Origin: Balneolaceae bacterium
GTDB lineage: Bacteria; Bacteroidota; Rhodothermia; Balneolales; Balneolaceae
Assembly: GCA_007694095.1 (NCBI GenBank)
Contig: RECI01000226.1
Coordinates: forward strand, 1-61,992
DNA: 61,992 nt
Direction of reading: 5' to 3'
A program made the translations under genes and the position numbers. The notes under the pieces are model-generated. The model had not been told where the DNA came from and made no database searches. It saw nothing but the letters and a program-made list of their open reading frames with translations. Below, one piece after another: positions 26,438 to 35,847 of the stretch. Each line of letters opens with the position of its first letter. The first letter of the stretch is position 1.

Positions 26438-27304
26438 TCAGAACAATCCGAGCTGAGTGTCTTTACGGTCAACGGGCCATTCGGGCATGGGGCTCAGTTC
26501 TATTAGTTTCCTTAGCTCGTGATGGAAGTAACGTGCCAATTCAGGAGCGTGAAGTGTATCGGGGGAATGGATAAAAATGTATGGATGTTTTCCGTCTCGA
26601 ATCCAGTTTGCTGTAATGATAGCCCATTCTTTTAAATAAGCCTCATTATTCAAAACATCATTTGCGCCAACAAACCGTACAAACGGGTTTGACCCGGTTG
26701 AATCGAACCTGACAGGCATTTGAGGTTTACGCTCCTGCGCTTTTTTGATGGATGGCTCGCTGCTTTTTAAAGAGTGAAGGCGCCGGGTATCAAAAACAAC
26801 CCGATTGATGCCATAACTTCTCAAAAAATCATTTAGTTGGCGTTCCTGTTTGCCCTTGTCAAAAAAACCCGGATGACGAACTTCTACCGCAAAACTGTAG
26901 TGTGCCGGAAGTATTTCAATAAGGCTTTCAAGTTTTTCCATTTCACTGAATGAAAACTGGGAGCTTAACTGGATGTGAAAAGGGCCAAGTTTTGTTCGAA
27001 TCGGGTTAAAAAGGTCCAGAAATGAGAGGACTTCTTCTGTTACATTTTTCAGCCTTTTATAATGGGTGATACTTTTAGGGAATTTGAAACAGAATTTAAA
27101 ATCGGCGGGTACCATTTCACCCCACCGTTTAATGGTTTCGGCATCAGGCACCCTGTAAAAAGTAGTGTTTCCTTCTACAGAATTAAAAACCGAAGCATAC
27201 TGAGAGAGGAAAATTTCAGGTTTTGCATCGTTGCTGAATAATGTTCCAATCCATCCCTTATATCCCCATTGTGTAAGTCCGATATGGTATTTTTTAATGT
27301 ACAT
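26438..27304 (-). CDS. DUF72 (YecE-like) protein
   Basis: A 288-residue TIM-barrel-like DUF72 protein. Family signs: IGLTQWGYKGWIGTLF at the N-terminus, FNSVEGNTTFYRVPDAETIKRW, DFKFCFKFPKSITHYKRL, SFAVEVRHPGFF, INRVVFDTRRL and the late HSPDTLHAPELARYFHHEL. The biochemical activity of DUF72 is not established. No signal peptide is present, so it is cytoplasmic. It lies downstream of the symporter on the same strand, with a 57-base gap that holds the perfect 7-bp palindrome TGGTTCCGGGGAACCA. Confidence 0.9.
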   Translation of the reverse strand: MYIKKYHIGLTQWGYKGWIGTLFSNDAKPEIFLSQYASVFNSVEGNTTFYRVPDAETIKRWGEMVPADFKFCFKFPKSITHYKRLKNVTEEVLSFLDLFNPIRTKLGPFHIQLSSQFSFSEMEKLESLIEILPAHYSFAVEVRHPGFFDKGKQERQLNDFLRSYGINRVVFDTRRLHSLKSSEPSIKKAQERKPQMPVRFDSTGSNPFVRFVGANDVLNNEAYLKEWAIITANWIRDGKHPYIFIHSPDTLHAPELARYFHHELRKLIELSPMPEWPVDRKDTQLGLF

Positions 27305-27361
27305 TACAGCATCGTGGATATTGGTTCCGGGGAACCATTACAATATTGGTTTTGATTGATT

Positions 27362-29203
27362 TTAATCCATTCTGAGTTTGCCCCATGTTCGGTATAGCAG
27401 CAATGTACTCACAACTGCAAAAACAATGAAAATCGTTGTTTGAAGCATTTCACCATAGAGCAAATTACCGATTGCAAAGAGGGTGCTGTATACAGATACG
27501 GAACCCAGTATCATGCACAGAATGCCGGTAGGTACATCCCATTTCAGGTCTTCTTCTTTTTTGAGTATGATGCCTTCGGCATTTGCACGGTCAACGACCT
27601 TTTTCCAGCCTGGTCCTCCCGGTCTGATTTTGCGGTAAAATTCGCGAAGCGTCCCTTCGTCAATTGGCAGAGTCAGGAATGTTACGATGATCCAGGTACT
27701 GGAAGTCAATGCAACAACGCCAACAAATTTAATGATATTCCAGTAGGCGGTACTCGTGGTGAAACCGAAAACGGTAACCATCCCTTCAGCATCTACCGTT
27801 AAGGCGAAGTTCTCAATGATAATAAAAGTGAGTGAGAATACCCCTGCACCAATCATTGCAGCCATTTCAGAGTATGCGTTTATTCGCCACCAAAACCATC
27901 GCAGAATATAAATAAGACCTGTACCGGCACCAATCATTAACAGGTACTGGAATGCCTGGAGAGCATTTTGAAGTACAAGTGCGAGAAGTACAGAAACAAA
28001 CATCAGGCTTACGGTACTGATTCTGCCAAAACGCACTTTCTGTTTTTCAGTGGCATCGGGTTTCCAGAATCGCCCGTAGAAATCGTTAACCAGGTAAGAG
28101 GAACCCCAGTTTAACTGTGAGGCTGTGGTTGACATATACGCGGCAATGAGAGATGCAACAACAAGCCCGAGCAGTCCCGGTGGCAAAAACTCGCGAAGCA
28201 TCGCCGGATAGGCAAAGTCATTCTGAATGTATTGTCTCGAAACGTCCGGGAACCGGTCTACCATTGACTGTATGTCGGGGAAAATGATTAGCGAGGCGAG
28301 GCCTACAATAATCCATGGCCATGGCCGGAGTGCATAATGGAAAAAGTTGAAGAGGAGTGTTGCCCCAACGGCATCGGTTTCACTTTTGGCGGAAAGCATC
28401 CGTTGCGCCACATATCCGCCGCCACCGGGTTCCGCCCCCGGATACCATGCCGCCCACCATTGTACTGCCAGCGGGATCAGGAAAATGCTAAGGAAAAGCT
28501 CAGGTTGTGAAATACTTGGCACCAGGCTCAGTTTATCGGCAACATTAGGATGTGAGAACAGGTTGGAAAGGCCGTCAATTTCAGGTGAATTCACCACGTA
28601 CACGGCAGCTATAACAGCTCCGAACATGGCAAAACTGAATTGGAACAGGTCAGTCCAGAGAATGGATTTAAGCCCGCCAAGGCCGCTGTAGAAAACCACG
28701 ATTACCGCAGCAATCGAAAGTGCAACGGCGGGGGATAAACCCAGCATAACACCCGCAATTTTGATAAAAGCGAGCGATACACTTGCAATAACCATCACAT
28801 TAAAGAAAAAGCCGAGATAAATAGCCCTGAATCCCCGCAGAAAAGCTGCCATTTTTCCGCTGTACCTGATTTCATAAAACTCGAGATCGGTCATTACTTT
28901 AGACCGGTTCCAGAGCTTGGCATACACAAATACAGTAAGCATGCCGGTTAAAAGAAACGCCCACCAAAGCCAGTTGCTGGCAACCCCGCCGGTGCGTACC
29001 ATATCGGTTACAAGGTTGGGCGTATCTGCCGAAAAAGTGGTTGCCACCATTGATACCCCGAGAAGCCACCAGGGCATGTTGCGGCCAGATAGAAAAAAGT
29101 TGGCCGTATTATTACCGGCCTGTCGTGAAGCGACATAGCCTATAGATAACAGGATTATGAAGAATATTGCAACAATAAACCAATCAATAAATTGTAATAC
29201 CAT
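27362..29203 (-). CDS. sodium:solute symporter
   Basis: A 613-residue transporter of the SSS family with about 14-15 membrane spans. The characteristic sodium-site segments are present: MPWWLLGVSMVATTFSADTP early in the chain, and a long loop WWAAWYPGAEPGGGGYVAQRMLSAK. The mid-chain VASLIAAYMSTTASQLNWGSSYLVND is the second signature. It resembles sugar or organic-acid SSS members of Bacteroidota. Substrate unknown; no catabolic genes are alongside. The C-terminal cytoplasmic loop (YRKIRPGGPGWKKV) before the last spans is common in the galactose-type branch. Confidence 0.92.
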   Translation of the reverse strand: MVLQFIDWFIVAIFFIILLSIGYVASRQAGNNTANFFLSGRNMPWWLLGVSMVATTFSADTPNLVTDMVRTGGVASNWLWWAFLLTGMLTVFVYAKLWNRSKVMTDLEFYEIRYSGKMAAFLRGFRAIYLGFFFNVMVIASVSLAFIKIAGVMLGLSPAVALSIAAVIVVFYSGLGGLKSILWTDLFQFSFAMFGAVIAAVYVVNSPEIDGLSNLFSHPNVADKLSLVPSISQPELFLSIFLIPLAVQWWAAWYPGAEPGGGGYVAQRMLSAKSETDAVGATLLFNFFHYALRPWPWIIVGLASLIIFPDIQSMVDRFPDVSRQYIQNDFAYPAMLREFLPPGLLGLVVASLIAAYMSTTASQLNWGSSYLVNDFYGRFWKPDATEKQKVRFGRISTVSLMFVSVLLALVLQNALQAFQYLLMIGAGTGLIYILRWFWWRINAYSEMAAMIGAGVFSLTFIIIENFALTVDAEGMVTVFGFTTSTAYWNIIKFVGVVALTSSTWIIVTFLTLPIDEGTLREFYRKIRPGGPGWKKVVDRANAEGIILKKEEDLKWDVPTGILCMILGSVSVYSTLFAIGNLLYGEMLQTTIFIVFAVVSTLLLYRTWGKLRMD

Positions 29204-29981
29204 AATTGCAGCGTGTTAAGGGTGCATCACAATACCTGTGACGGGTTACTTATATTTCAAATACCGTGGCTGAAGCTCGGTATAGAGATAGAATTCAGGT
29301 TTTGAATGAAGTGGCAATATCCTGCTAACATTATTAAAAAACAATTCACGCCAGCCGATTTTAGAGGATATTATGAAGTGGCAGAATTGGCATCAAAATG
29401 GCGGTTGTACTGTGAGGTATCTATCGTGTAGACACATTTTTGAGGAGTTGCCATCCATCAACGCCGTGATCTTTATCGAGGGATTGATGGAAAGTTTGGT
29501 TGTGGTTCATGTGGGGCGTTGGCCATGATTTTCCCCTGCATCATCGGGATACCTTTCGTGTCCATTTCCAGCTCGCGGCCGATGATGGATTTGTGCTGTT
29601 CCTGCACTCCGGGCAATGTCGCAGCCATGCCTTACCTGCTGCCTGTCCCGAATTGAAATGTGCAGGAGATGAATTTTGACAACGTTAATTTGTTTATGCT
29701 CTACTGTGACGATGATGCAAATGGATTTCACTATTTCATTCAACAGATGAGCCATTATTTAATAATACTTGTGATCACTCTCCTGTCAGGCAATATGTTT
29801 TTCCATTTAATATAATCCAAAGCATCTTTGCAGTATCAGGCCAACTTGCTACCTCTGATATCACTTTGTATTAATCCCTTCACACCGAGCGCAAAAAAAC
29901 AGCCTGTTGTTTGGAAAATGACTAAACTGTGTTTAAAGCGGTCCCATCAGAAAGGTGAATCTTGAACGAAACTACAGCCGC
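29204..29981. other. gene-poor region, ~780 bases
   Basis: No convincing complete gene. The best candidate is a 51-codon minus-strand frame at 29473-29628 (starting MAATLPGVQEQHK, including GRELEMDTKGIPMMQG), protein-like in composition but not identified; it may be the tail of a decayed gene. Other frames here are not protein-like. No RNA gene, terminator or known repeat was recognised. Confidence 0.4.
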
Positions 29982-31337
29982 CTAATTAAACCTCAGGCGC
30001 TTACCGTTATTGTCCAGCTTCATAATGAAAATGTCCATACCAAAGCTGTTTTTAATACCGCTGAAATCGCCGTTTCCCGAACTGGTATTTCCGGCAAAGA
30101 TATAGCTGCCATCATCGGTTTTAATTATGGCCTGGCCGCTCTCGTTGCCTGTTCCGCCAAATGTTTTCAGCCAAACAGTGTTGCCGGCCGCATCCATTTT
30201 TTTCACAAAAATATCCTGCCCGCCCCTGTTCAATCCGTTAAAATAACCGTCAAGGGAACTGAATAATCCGGTTAGCACAATTTCACCGCTTTGTGTTTGG
30301 GTAAAAGCAAAACTCCTGTCCCAATTGCTGCCGCCAAAAGTCCGCAGCCAGTTTCTCTCCCCAAAGAAATCAACAGAAGAGATAAAAACATCCCGGCCCC
30401 CGTCCGTGGTTTCTGTCCAGCCGGTAAAGAGATATCCCTCGCCGTTTTCTGAAATCTGGGTGATATTGAAGTTTTCGGGTGTCAGGTCTTCATAAACCCG
30501 TGTCCATTCATACTCAAAATGGGTATTATATTTGGTTACAAACACACCATACTTGTTCATCTGTTCATTAACGGAATTAAATGATTGTGTTGAGCCAGTG
30601 AGTACATATCCCCGGCTCACTCTTGTAATGGCACTTCCTGTATCATAACCGCCTGTACCTCCGATTTTATGAATCCATTCTTTTTGACCTTTTTTGTCAA
30701 TTTTCAATAAAAATCCCACGGAGGACCCGGAGAAATCTTCAAAAATTCCATCAAAAGAAGTGGTACCGCCGGTTATCGCATAGCCACCATCATTGGTTTC
30801 GATAATGGAAGAGCTGTAATCGAGGGAATTGCCGTAGTATGCGTGTGCCCACTCCACAAAACCCGCTTCTGTCAATTTGATGACAAACACGTCGAGCTGA
30901 CCGCTTTTTTCACGAAAAAAATCACCGTCTGTTGAGTTGGTGTAACCAGTGATTACATAACCGCCTTCTTTGACCTCAATAACAGAAAGTGCGTATTCAT
31001 TACGTGACCCCCCGAAAGACCTGTTCCATTCCAATTGCCCTGTTGCATTGAATTTCATTACAAACACATCAAATCCTCCCTTGTTTGATCCCGCAAAATC
31101 ACCGTCATTTGATGAACTGTAACCGGTTACCAGGAAACCTCCGTTTTTTAAAGAGATCATGTCCGTAACACCGTCAACCTCACTGCCGCCAAATACCATC
31201 AGCGAAACCGGGTCAGGTGATTTTCCTGGTTGACCGGAATTTATATCACCCGACAACGTGGAATCATTGCAGGCTGTGATCCCGCATACAGACATGAATA
31301 CGAATCCGGTAATTATGGCTGAAGTTTTATTGATCAT
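29982..31337 (-). CDS. seven-repeat lipoprotein, probable beta-propeller
   Basis: A 451-residue lipoprotein (lipobox VCGITAC near residue 23). After a short linker it consists of seven repeats of ~50-58 residues with the pattern DGG[FY]xxTGxTxSxDGDF...G..D.F[VI].K.[DN]..G..EW...FGG. Repeats follow each other without gaps to the C-terminus. Seven units of four strands suggest a seven-bladed propeller; that is inference. The repeat matches those in the protein encoded at 39804-41579. Similar repeat families occur in surface proteins of Bacteroidota. No partner can be assigned. Confidence 0.75.
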   Translation of the reverse strand: MINKTSAIITGFVFMSVCGITACNDSTLSGDINSGQPGKSPDPVSLMVFGGSEVDGVTDMISLKNGGFLVTGYSSSNDGDFAGSNKGGFDVFVMKFNATGQLEWNRSFGGSRNEYALSVIEVKEGGYVITGYTNSTDGDFFREKSGQLDVFVIKLTEAGFVEWAHAYYGNSLDYSSSIIETNDGGYAITGGTTSFDGIFEDFSGSSVGFLLKIDKKGQKEWIHKIGGTGGYDTGSAITRVSRGYVLTGSTQSFNSVNEQMNKYGVFVTKYNTHFEYEWTRVYEDLTPENFNITQISENGEGYLFTGWTETTDGGRDVFISSVDFFGERNWLRTFGGSNWDRSFAFTQTQSGEIVLTGLFSSLDGYFNGLNRGGQDIFVKKMDAAGNTVWLKTFGGTGNESGQAIIKTDDGSYIFAGNTSSGNGDFSGIKNSFGMDIFIMKLDNNGKRLRFN

Positions 31338-31531
31338 ATTGGAAGCAGTGTACGCTCAGATATGTTGATTCAGCAACCCGGTGCATATTAACAATTTTCA
31401 ATTAATTTTAGGGGTATTCATTGCGTTAAATGTTACATATAATGTTGAGGTTCAGTTGATTCTGGATTTTTGAGTTTCCGGCTTCATGACTGATAATCGA
31501 TCCATACAAACTAAAAAGTCAAAAAAATCAA

Positions 31532-32182
31532 ATGAAATTAGCACAACATTGGCTTTTGATACTGCTCACTCCGGCGCTGCTTTTGGTTATGAACCTTTCG
31601 CAGGCAAACTTCATTCATTCAGCCGATCAGAGTGATGCCGATAATAAGCAAATATTAACTGTAGGGGATACCTATGGCGGTGGTATTGTGGCATATATTT
31701 TTCAGCCGGGCGATCCGGGTTATGTAGAGGGTGAAGTTCATGGGCTCATCGTTACCCCGGAAGACCAGGGCAGGGCCGAATGGGGCTGTCTGAAGTTCAA
31801 TCCGGTCAATAATACCTCAATGGAACTTGGAACAGGGATGGCCAACACTATTGCCATTGTGGAATTTCATGATACACATTTTGATGATTATTACGGCAGC
31901 AGGAAACAGTGCCGTTATAATAATGGAACCGTGGCTGCTAAAGTGGCCCGGGAGCTGGAACTGAACGGATACACCGACTGGTACCTTCCCAGTAAAGATG
32001 AACTGAATATACTTTTTTCCAACAGGGAATTGATTGGCGGCTTTTCTGAAGCTGATTACTGGAGCTCCAGTGAAGGGAGCGGGAGCTGGAGTGCATGGTT
32101 CAGGCGTTTTTATGGCACCGGCCACCAGGGTCATGGCCATAAAGACATGAACCACATGGTTCGTGCCATACGCACGTTTTAA
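31532..32182 (+). CDS. DUF1566 domain exported protein
   Basis: A 216-residue exported protein; the signal peptide spans ~1-30. The C-terminal ~150 residues form a DUF1566 domain: GDTYGGGIVAYIF, a long loop ending in GTGMANTIAIVE, GYTDWYLPSKDELNILFSNR, YWSSSEGSGSWSAWFRRF and the closing VRAIRTF. DUF1566 is a C-type-lectin-like domain found in many secreted bacterial proteins; its ligand is unknown. It precedes the PHP phosphodiesterase by 48 bases on the same strand. Confidence 0.85.
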   Translation: MKLAQHWLLILLTPALLLVMNLSQANFIHSADQSDADNKQILTVGDTYGGGIVAYIFQPGDPGYVEGEVHGLIVTPEDQGRAEWGCLKFNPVNNTSMELGTGMANTIAIVEFHDTHFDDYYGSRKQCRYNNGTVAAKVARELELNGYTDWYLPSKDELNILFSNRELIGGFSEADYWSSSEGSGSWSAWFRRFYGTGHQGHGHKDMNHMVRAIRTF

Positions 32183-32230
32183 CCAATCTTTTTTACAGTA
32201 TCCAATCCGAACCCTATCACTATAAGAATT

Positions 32231-33391
32231 ATGATGAAACGATTTGGCCTGATCTCTTTTACCTGTTTCCTTTTGGCTTGCAACCTGAGTTTTGCACAAG
32301 AACGCCCTGCCATTCATATCCCTGATGTTTTGGGATATAAAACGCTTACGGCAGACCTGCATACCCATACCGTATTTTCCGATGGTCATGTGTGGCCCCC
32401 CATACGAATCGAGGAGGCATATCGTGAGGGTATCGATATCATTGCGATTACAGACCATGTTGAGAGTACCAACCTATTTCGCCTTAAAAGTGTATTTGGC
32501 GACGATCTTGAAGTGGACAGAGAGGGTGGATTTTTTCCGGACAGAAACCGGCCATTTGAAATTGCAAACGAGGTTGCACTGCGCAGGGATGTGTTTGCCC
32601 TGAACGGTGTGGAAATCTCACGAACGATGCCGCCAGGCCATCATAATGCCATTTTCCTTACCGACGCGAATAAAGTAAATACTCCCCATCCACAATGGAA
32701 AGAGGCTTTCCAGGCTGCAAGGGAGCAGGGAGCATTCCTTTTTTGGAATCATCCCGCGAGCTATCACTATCCTGAAACAACCACGCTTTGGTGGGAAGAA
32801 CATGATTGGCTGTATGAGAATGATATGATGCATGGCATAGAAGTGGTAAACGGAAGAAATTACAATGCTGTAGCACATCAGTGGGCATTAGACAAAAACC
32901 TGGCAATTCTTGGCAATACTGATGTTCATGCACCTATAGGGATGACATTTGCCCTTCACGAAGGGGAAAAACGGACCATGACCCTGATTTTCGCAAAAGA
33001 GAGGAGCCTTGATGGAATCAGGGAAGCCCTGTTTGCCGGGCGTACAATGGCGTTTTACCAGGATAAACTTATCGGCCACAGGAATTTTCTTGATGCGATT
33101 TTTCATAATTCCATTATCGTGGAATCGGTAAAGAGAACAGAAAACGGTTTCCAGGTTATCATCAACAATCCCACTGATGTACCTTTTGAACTGTCGCGGG
33201 CTGATGGTAATAACCTATCACTGACTTTCTTCGACACAAAGCTTCTGCCGGCGGGCAAGCAGACAACCATCAGGATTTATACCGATAATCCTGCAACCTT
33301 CAACCAGGTAGATTTGAATGTGATTGTTGATAATCTCATTATGGCGCCCGGACTGGGGCTGCCGGTGACATTAAGTTTTATCCCGGAGTAA
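32231..33391 (+). CDS. exported PHP-domain phosphoesterase (Sb-PDE-like)
   Basis: A 386-residue exported metal-dependent hydrolase with signal peptide ending LSFAQ (~23). The PHP metal ligands follow the family order: H44 and H46 in DLHTHTVFSDG, D and H in AITDHVE, E in GVEISRT, H in FWNHPA and the DxH in NTDVHAP. The C-terminal ~100 residues form a beta domain. The layout matches the Sb-PDE family, whose characterised member degrades organophosphate di- and triesters; the substrate here is not known. MM at the start leaves 32231 or 32234 as alternatives. Confidence 0.85.
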   Translation: MMKRFGLISFTCFLLACNLSFAQERPAIHIPDVLGYKTLTADLHTHTVFSDGHVWPPIRIEEAYREGIDIIAITDHVESTNLFRLKSVFGDDLEVDREGGFFPDRNRPFEIANEVALRRDVFALNGVEISRTMPPGHHNAIFLTDANKVNTPHPQWKEAFQAAREQGAFLFWNHPASYHYPETTTLWWEEHDWLYENDMMHGIEVVNGRNYNAVAHQWALDKNLAILGNTDVHAPIGMTFALHEGEKRTMTLIFAKERSLDGIREALFAGRTMAFYQDKLIGHRNFLDAIFHNSIIVESVKRTENGFQVIINNPTDVPFELSRADGNNLSLTFFDTKLLPAGKQTTIRIYTDNPATFNQVDLNVIVDNLIMAPGLGLPVTLSFIPE

Positions 33392-33416
33392 TTAATCAGT
33401 AATCTGATCTGATTTG

Positions 33417-33836
33417 CTAAATTTCAGTACGGATTTCGATGGCACCGTTGCTTCCTTCATGGCCGTACAAAATCGTGGCGCGTGAAGATTGGATTACGCC
33501 GATCGAGTTTACCTTGTTCATGTCAACCGCGCGGTAAATCCTGGAGAAATCCCGGCCCATGTTTACGCCATCTACAATAAAAATAGGGCGCGGGTCAGAC
33601 ATAATTGTGGTTGATGATGCTCCGCGAACGATAACCGTGGCATTTTGCCCGGTGCCCTGCACACGAACGCCATTCAGCCGGTTTATATAAACATCAAGGC
33701 CAAGATTCGGATTGTCAACAATTACCTGTGAACTTGAGCGATTTGGCCTGTTTTCAGATGAAGTAGAACTGGTGGTTGCACAGCTCCAAAGTGCAAAAAC
33801 AGACGAAATCAGAAAAAGAGAGGTGAAAAATTTCAT
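33417..33836 (-). CDS. lipoprotein consisting of a TonB-receptor plug domain
   Basis: A 139-residue lipoprotein, starting at MKFFTSLFLISSVFALWSC; the upstream open frame to 33893 is not needed. After C19 comes a Ser/Asn-rich linker and then a plug-like domain: LDVYINRLNGVRVQGTG, TVIVRGASS, PIFIVDGVNMG, VNSIGVIQSSRATILYGHEG and NGAIEIRTEI. These are the plug motifs of SusC-like TonB-dependent receptors, but no beta-barrel follows. The gene at 34384-34785 encodes a close paralogue. Function unknown. Confidence 0.8.
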   Translation of the reverse strand: MKFFTSLFLISSVFALWSCATTSSTSSENRPNRSSSQVIVDNPNLGLDVYINRLNGVRVQGTGQNATVIVRGASSTTIMSDPRPIFIVDGVNMGRDFSRIYRAVDMNKVNSIGVIQSSRATILYGHEGSNGAIEIRTEI

Positions 33837-34021
33837 CAGGGTAGCTTTATTGTTTTCAGAAAATATTGATACCGGTGAAGCTGATGCCGGCAATTTTATT
33901 TAAACACCTTTTCGGATATAAAATTGTTTTGTTTCATTAAATAAAGAAAAAATTCAACAATATATTCCAGTTCTGTGATGAATTGGGTGGTTATGAGGCA
34001 AAAGTGCCTGAAACTGGATGT

Positions 34022-34085
34022 TTTGCCACAGATGGCACAGATGAACACAGAAAAATATCAGTGTAAATCAGTGTAGCAATATTAA
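34022..34085. repeat. CACAGATGGCACAGAT intergenic repeat, copy 2
   Basis: TTGCCACAGATGGCACAGAT followed by GAACACAGAAAAATATCAG and the internal direct repeat CAGTGTAAATCAGTGTA. The first 20 bases match the copy at 24924. Confidence 0.7.
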
Positions 34086-34123
34086 AATGTGATTTGGAAA
34101 ATATAATTCTGAGTTTAAACCGA

Positions 34124-34360
34124 TTACCAGGCGGTCACCTCACCATCAATTTCGATGGATGTAACATTTTCCATTTTATTCAGGGATGTAATTTCTGAAC
34201 CGGTTAATTCGGCAAATAGTATAGTACCCATATAGGTTTTAAAGTCCTTAATCGGCAGACTTTCCACACTATTTCCATCTTTCAGGACTATAAGAACGTT
34301 GAATGTTTTTTCCGGATTTCGGAGAGCCTCGTTACGAAGTTCTATTGAAATTTTTTCCAT
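34124..34360 (-). CDS. small conserved-looking protein, inhibitor I9-like
   Basis: A 78-residue protein without signal peptide. The layout (FNVLIVLKDG, then KDFKTYMGTILFAELTGSEI, SLNKMENVTSIEID) has the strand-helix-strand pattern of subtilisin propeptide (I9) or ferredoxin-like domains, where a short chain acts as a protease inhibitor or chaperone. It is 24 bases after the second plug lipoprotein gene on the same strand, so probably co-transcribed. The similarity is by eye only; other ferredoxin-like folds would fit. No protease gene is adjacent. Confidence 0.55.
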   Translation of the reverse strand: MEKISIELRNEALRNPEKTFNVLIVLKDGNSVESLPIKDFKTYMGTILFAELTGSEITSLNKMENVTSIEIDGEVTAW

Positions 34361-34383
34361 TCAGGATAAATATCTGCAGGTTG

Positions 34384-34785
34384 TTACTCTTCAGTAACTA
34401 TTTCTATGGCGCCGGCGTAACCGTCATGCCCGTATAAAAAAGTGGCGCGGGATGTATTGAGAACCCGCACGCTGTTCACTTTGTTCATATCTACCATCCG
34501 GTAAACGCTCGAAAAATCACGCCCGAGCCGGATGCCATCCAGGACAAACAGCGGGGTATGAGGCAGTTCAAAACTTGATCCTCCCCTGATTTGAATTCTT
34601 GCATATTGGCCTGTGCCGTAAACCCGGACGCCTGACAGCCTGTTCAGGTATTCATCAAGGCCAAGATTTGGATTGTGAATATTTACACTGGATCCCGGCC
34701 TTTCGTGAGTTACTGAACTGCTTGTAGCACATCCTGCATAAACAATGAGTGAAGCTATGAGTAATATTTGAGGGAAAAATTTCAT
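34384..34785 (-). CDS. lipoprotein consisting of a TonB-receptor plug domain
   Basis: A 133-residue lipoprotein (lipobox VYAGC, C19), clear paralogue of the 33417-33836 product. Shared blocks: NPNLGLDEYLNRLSGVRV, YGTGQYARIQIRGGSS, LFVLDGIRLGRDFSSVYR and VDMNKVNSVRV followed by SRATFLYGHDG. Again only the plug domain of a TonB-dependent receptor is present and the barrel is absent. The pair is separated by the small gene at 34124 and likely arose by duplication. Role unknown; possible decoy, partner or scaffold for receptors. Confidence 0.8.
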   Translation of the reverse strand: MKFFPQILLIASLIVYAGCATSSSVTHERPGSSVNIHNPNLGLDEYLNRLSGVRVYGTGQYARIQIRGGSSFELPHTPLFVLDGIRLGRDFSSVYRMVDMNKVNSVRVLNTSRATFLYGHDGYAGAIEIVTEE

Positions 34786-35043
34786 TAGACTTCAGTTTTT
34801 AAGTGAGATAAGTAACAGTAATTAAATTTCTCTTCAATAACAAGATTCCGGCAGTTGGCATAGAAAAAAGGCCTCTACTTCTTTAACCTTGCCGAAACTG
34901 TTTTATTTTATTTAAGTGAATCAATTTTAAATCATATTTACCGGATCCGGCAACATTTCATTGTTTTTTTTCGGTTGATTCCTTATCTCTCGGTAAGATC
35001 CATTCGTATCAATTCAATATTCAGTTCAATCAATTCCAAAATC

Positions 35044-35826
35044 ATGAAAATTACATTTTTTACTGCGGGCAGCCTTATATCTATACTATCTGCCGCTCTT
35101 CTTGCCGGTTTTTTTGTATTCCTCACCGGTTCATCAGACGAACCAATTATTGATACTCAATCCGGAGAATGGGTTTCCCTGTTCAACGGCCGGGATTTTG
35201 ACGGCTGGATCGTACCTGAAGGTGATGGCGGCCACTGGAAAATTCTGAACGGAGTGATAGACTATGATGCCATGAGCCAGGCAGAAGGCAGCAAAGATCT
35301 CTGGACAGAAAATGAGTACTCCGACTTTACACTAAAAATTGATTGGAGAATCAAAGAAACTCCGTTCATAAATCACAGGGTGCCGCTGATTTTACCTGAT
35401 GGTTCACATAAACTGGATGAGAACGGCAATGAAATCCGTATGTCGGTACCCGACTCCGATTCGGGTATCTACCTGAGAGGGCAACCAAAAGCACAGGTTA
35501 ATATCTGGACATGGCCCATTGGTTCCGGAGAAGTATACGGCTATCGAATGGATAGCAGTATGCCGGCGGAAGTGATTGCAGGTGTTACACCAAAATTTCA
35601 TGCTGATAACCATATTGGCGAATGGAATACGTTTGAGATTACCATGAAAGGTGACCGGCTTACAGTTGTACTGAACGGCCATGCCGTGATTAAAGATGCA
35701 AAGCTTCCCGGTGTTGCCGAAAGAGGGCCGATCGGGCTTCAGCATCACGGACACAAAGTGGACGGAGAATGGGCAAGTTCACCATCACTTGTTCAGTTCC
35801 GGAATATCTACATCAAAGAGCTGTAA
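35044..35826 (+). CDS. DUF1080 (3-keto-disaccharide hydrolase-like) protein
   Basis: A 260-residue exported protein; the start at MKITFF (35044) is preferred, since the longer frame from 34975 begins with a TTG and adds no signal. Signal anchor at ~5-27. The DUF1080 domain is a concanavalin-like beta sandwich: LFNGRDFDGW, GHWKILNGVIDYD, DLWTENEYSDFTLKIDWR, DSDSGIYLRGQ, ADNHIGEWNTFEITM and RGPIGLQHHGHKVDG. Some members cleave 3-keto-glucosides; others bind sugars. No glycoside oxidoreductase is next to it. It converges with the hypothetical gene at 35848. Confidence 0.88.
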   Translation: MKITFFTAGSLISILSAALLAGFFVFLTGSSDEPIIDTQSGEWVSLFNGRDFDGWIVPEGDGGHWKILNGVIDYDAMSQAEGSKDLWTENEYSDFTLKIDWRIKETPFINHRVPLILPDGSHKLDENGNEIRMSVPDSDSGIYLRGQPKAQVNIWTWPIGSGEVYGYRMDSSMPAEVIAGVTPKFHADNHIGEWNTFEITMKGDRLTVVLNGHAVIKDAKLPGVAERGPIGLQHHGHKVDGEWASSPSLVQFRNIYIKEL

Positions 35827-35847
35827 AACGTTATAGAGTGGGTTGAA

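Noticed and set aside
27322-27337. TGGTTCCGGGGAACCA palindrome as a terminator or operator between symporter and DUF72 genes
   Set aside because: The loop is only two bases and there is no T tract next to it; no known operator matches. Noted within the DUF72 entry only.
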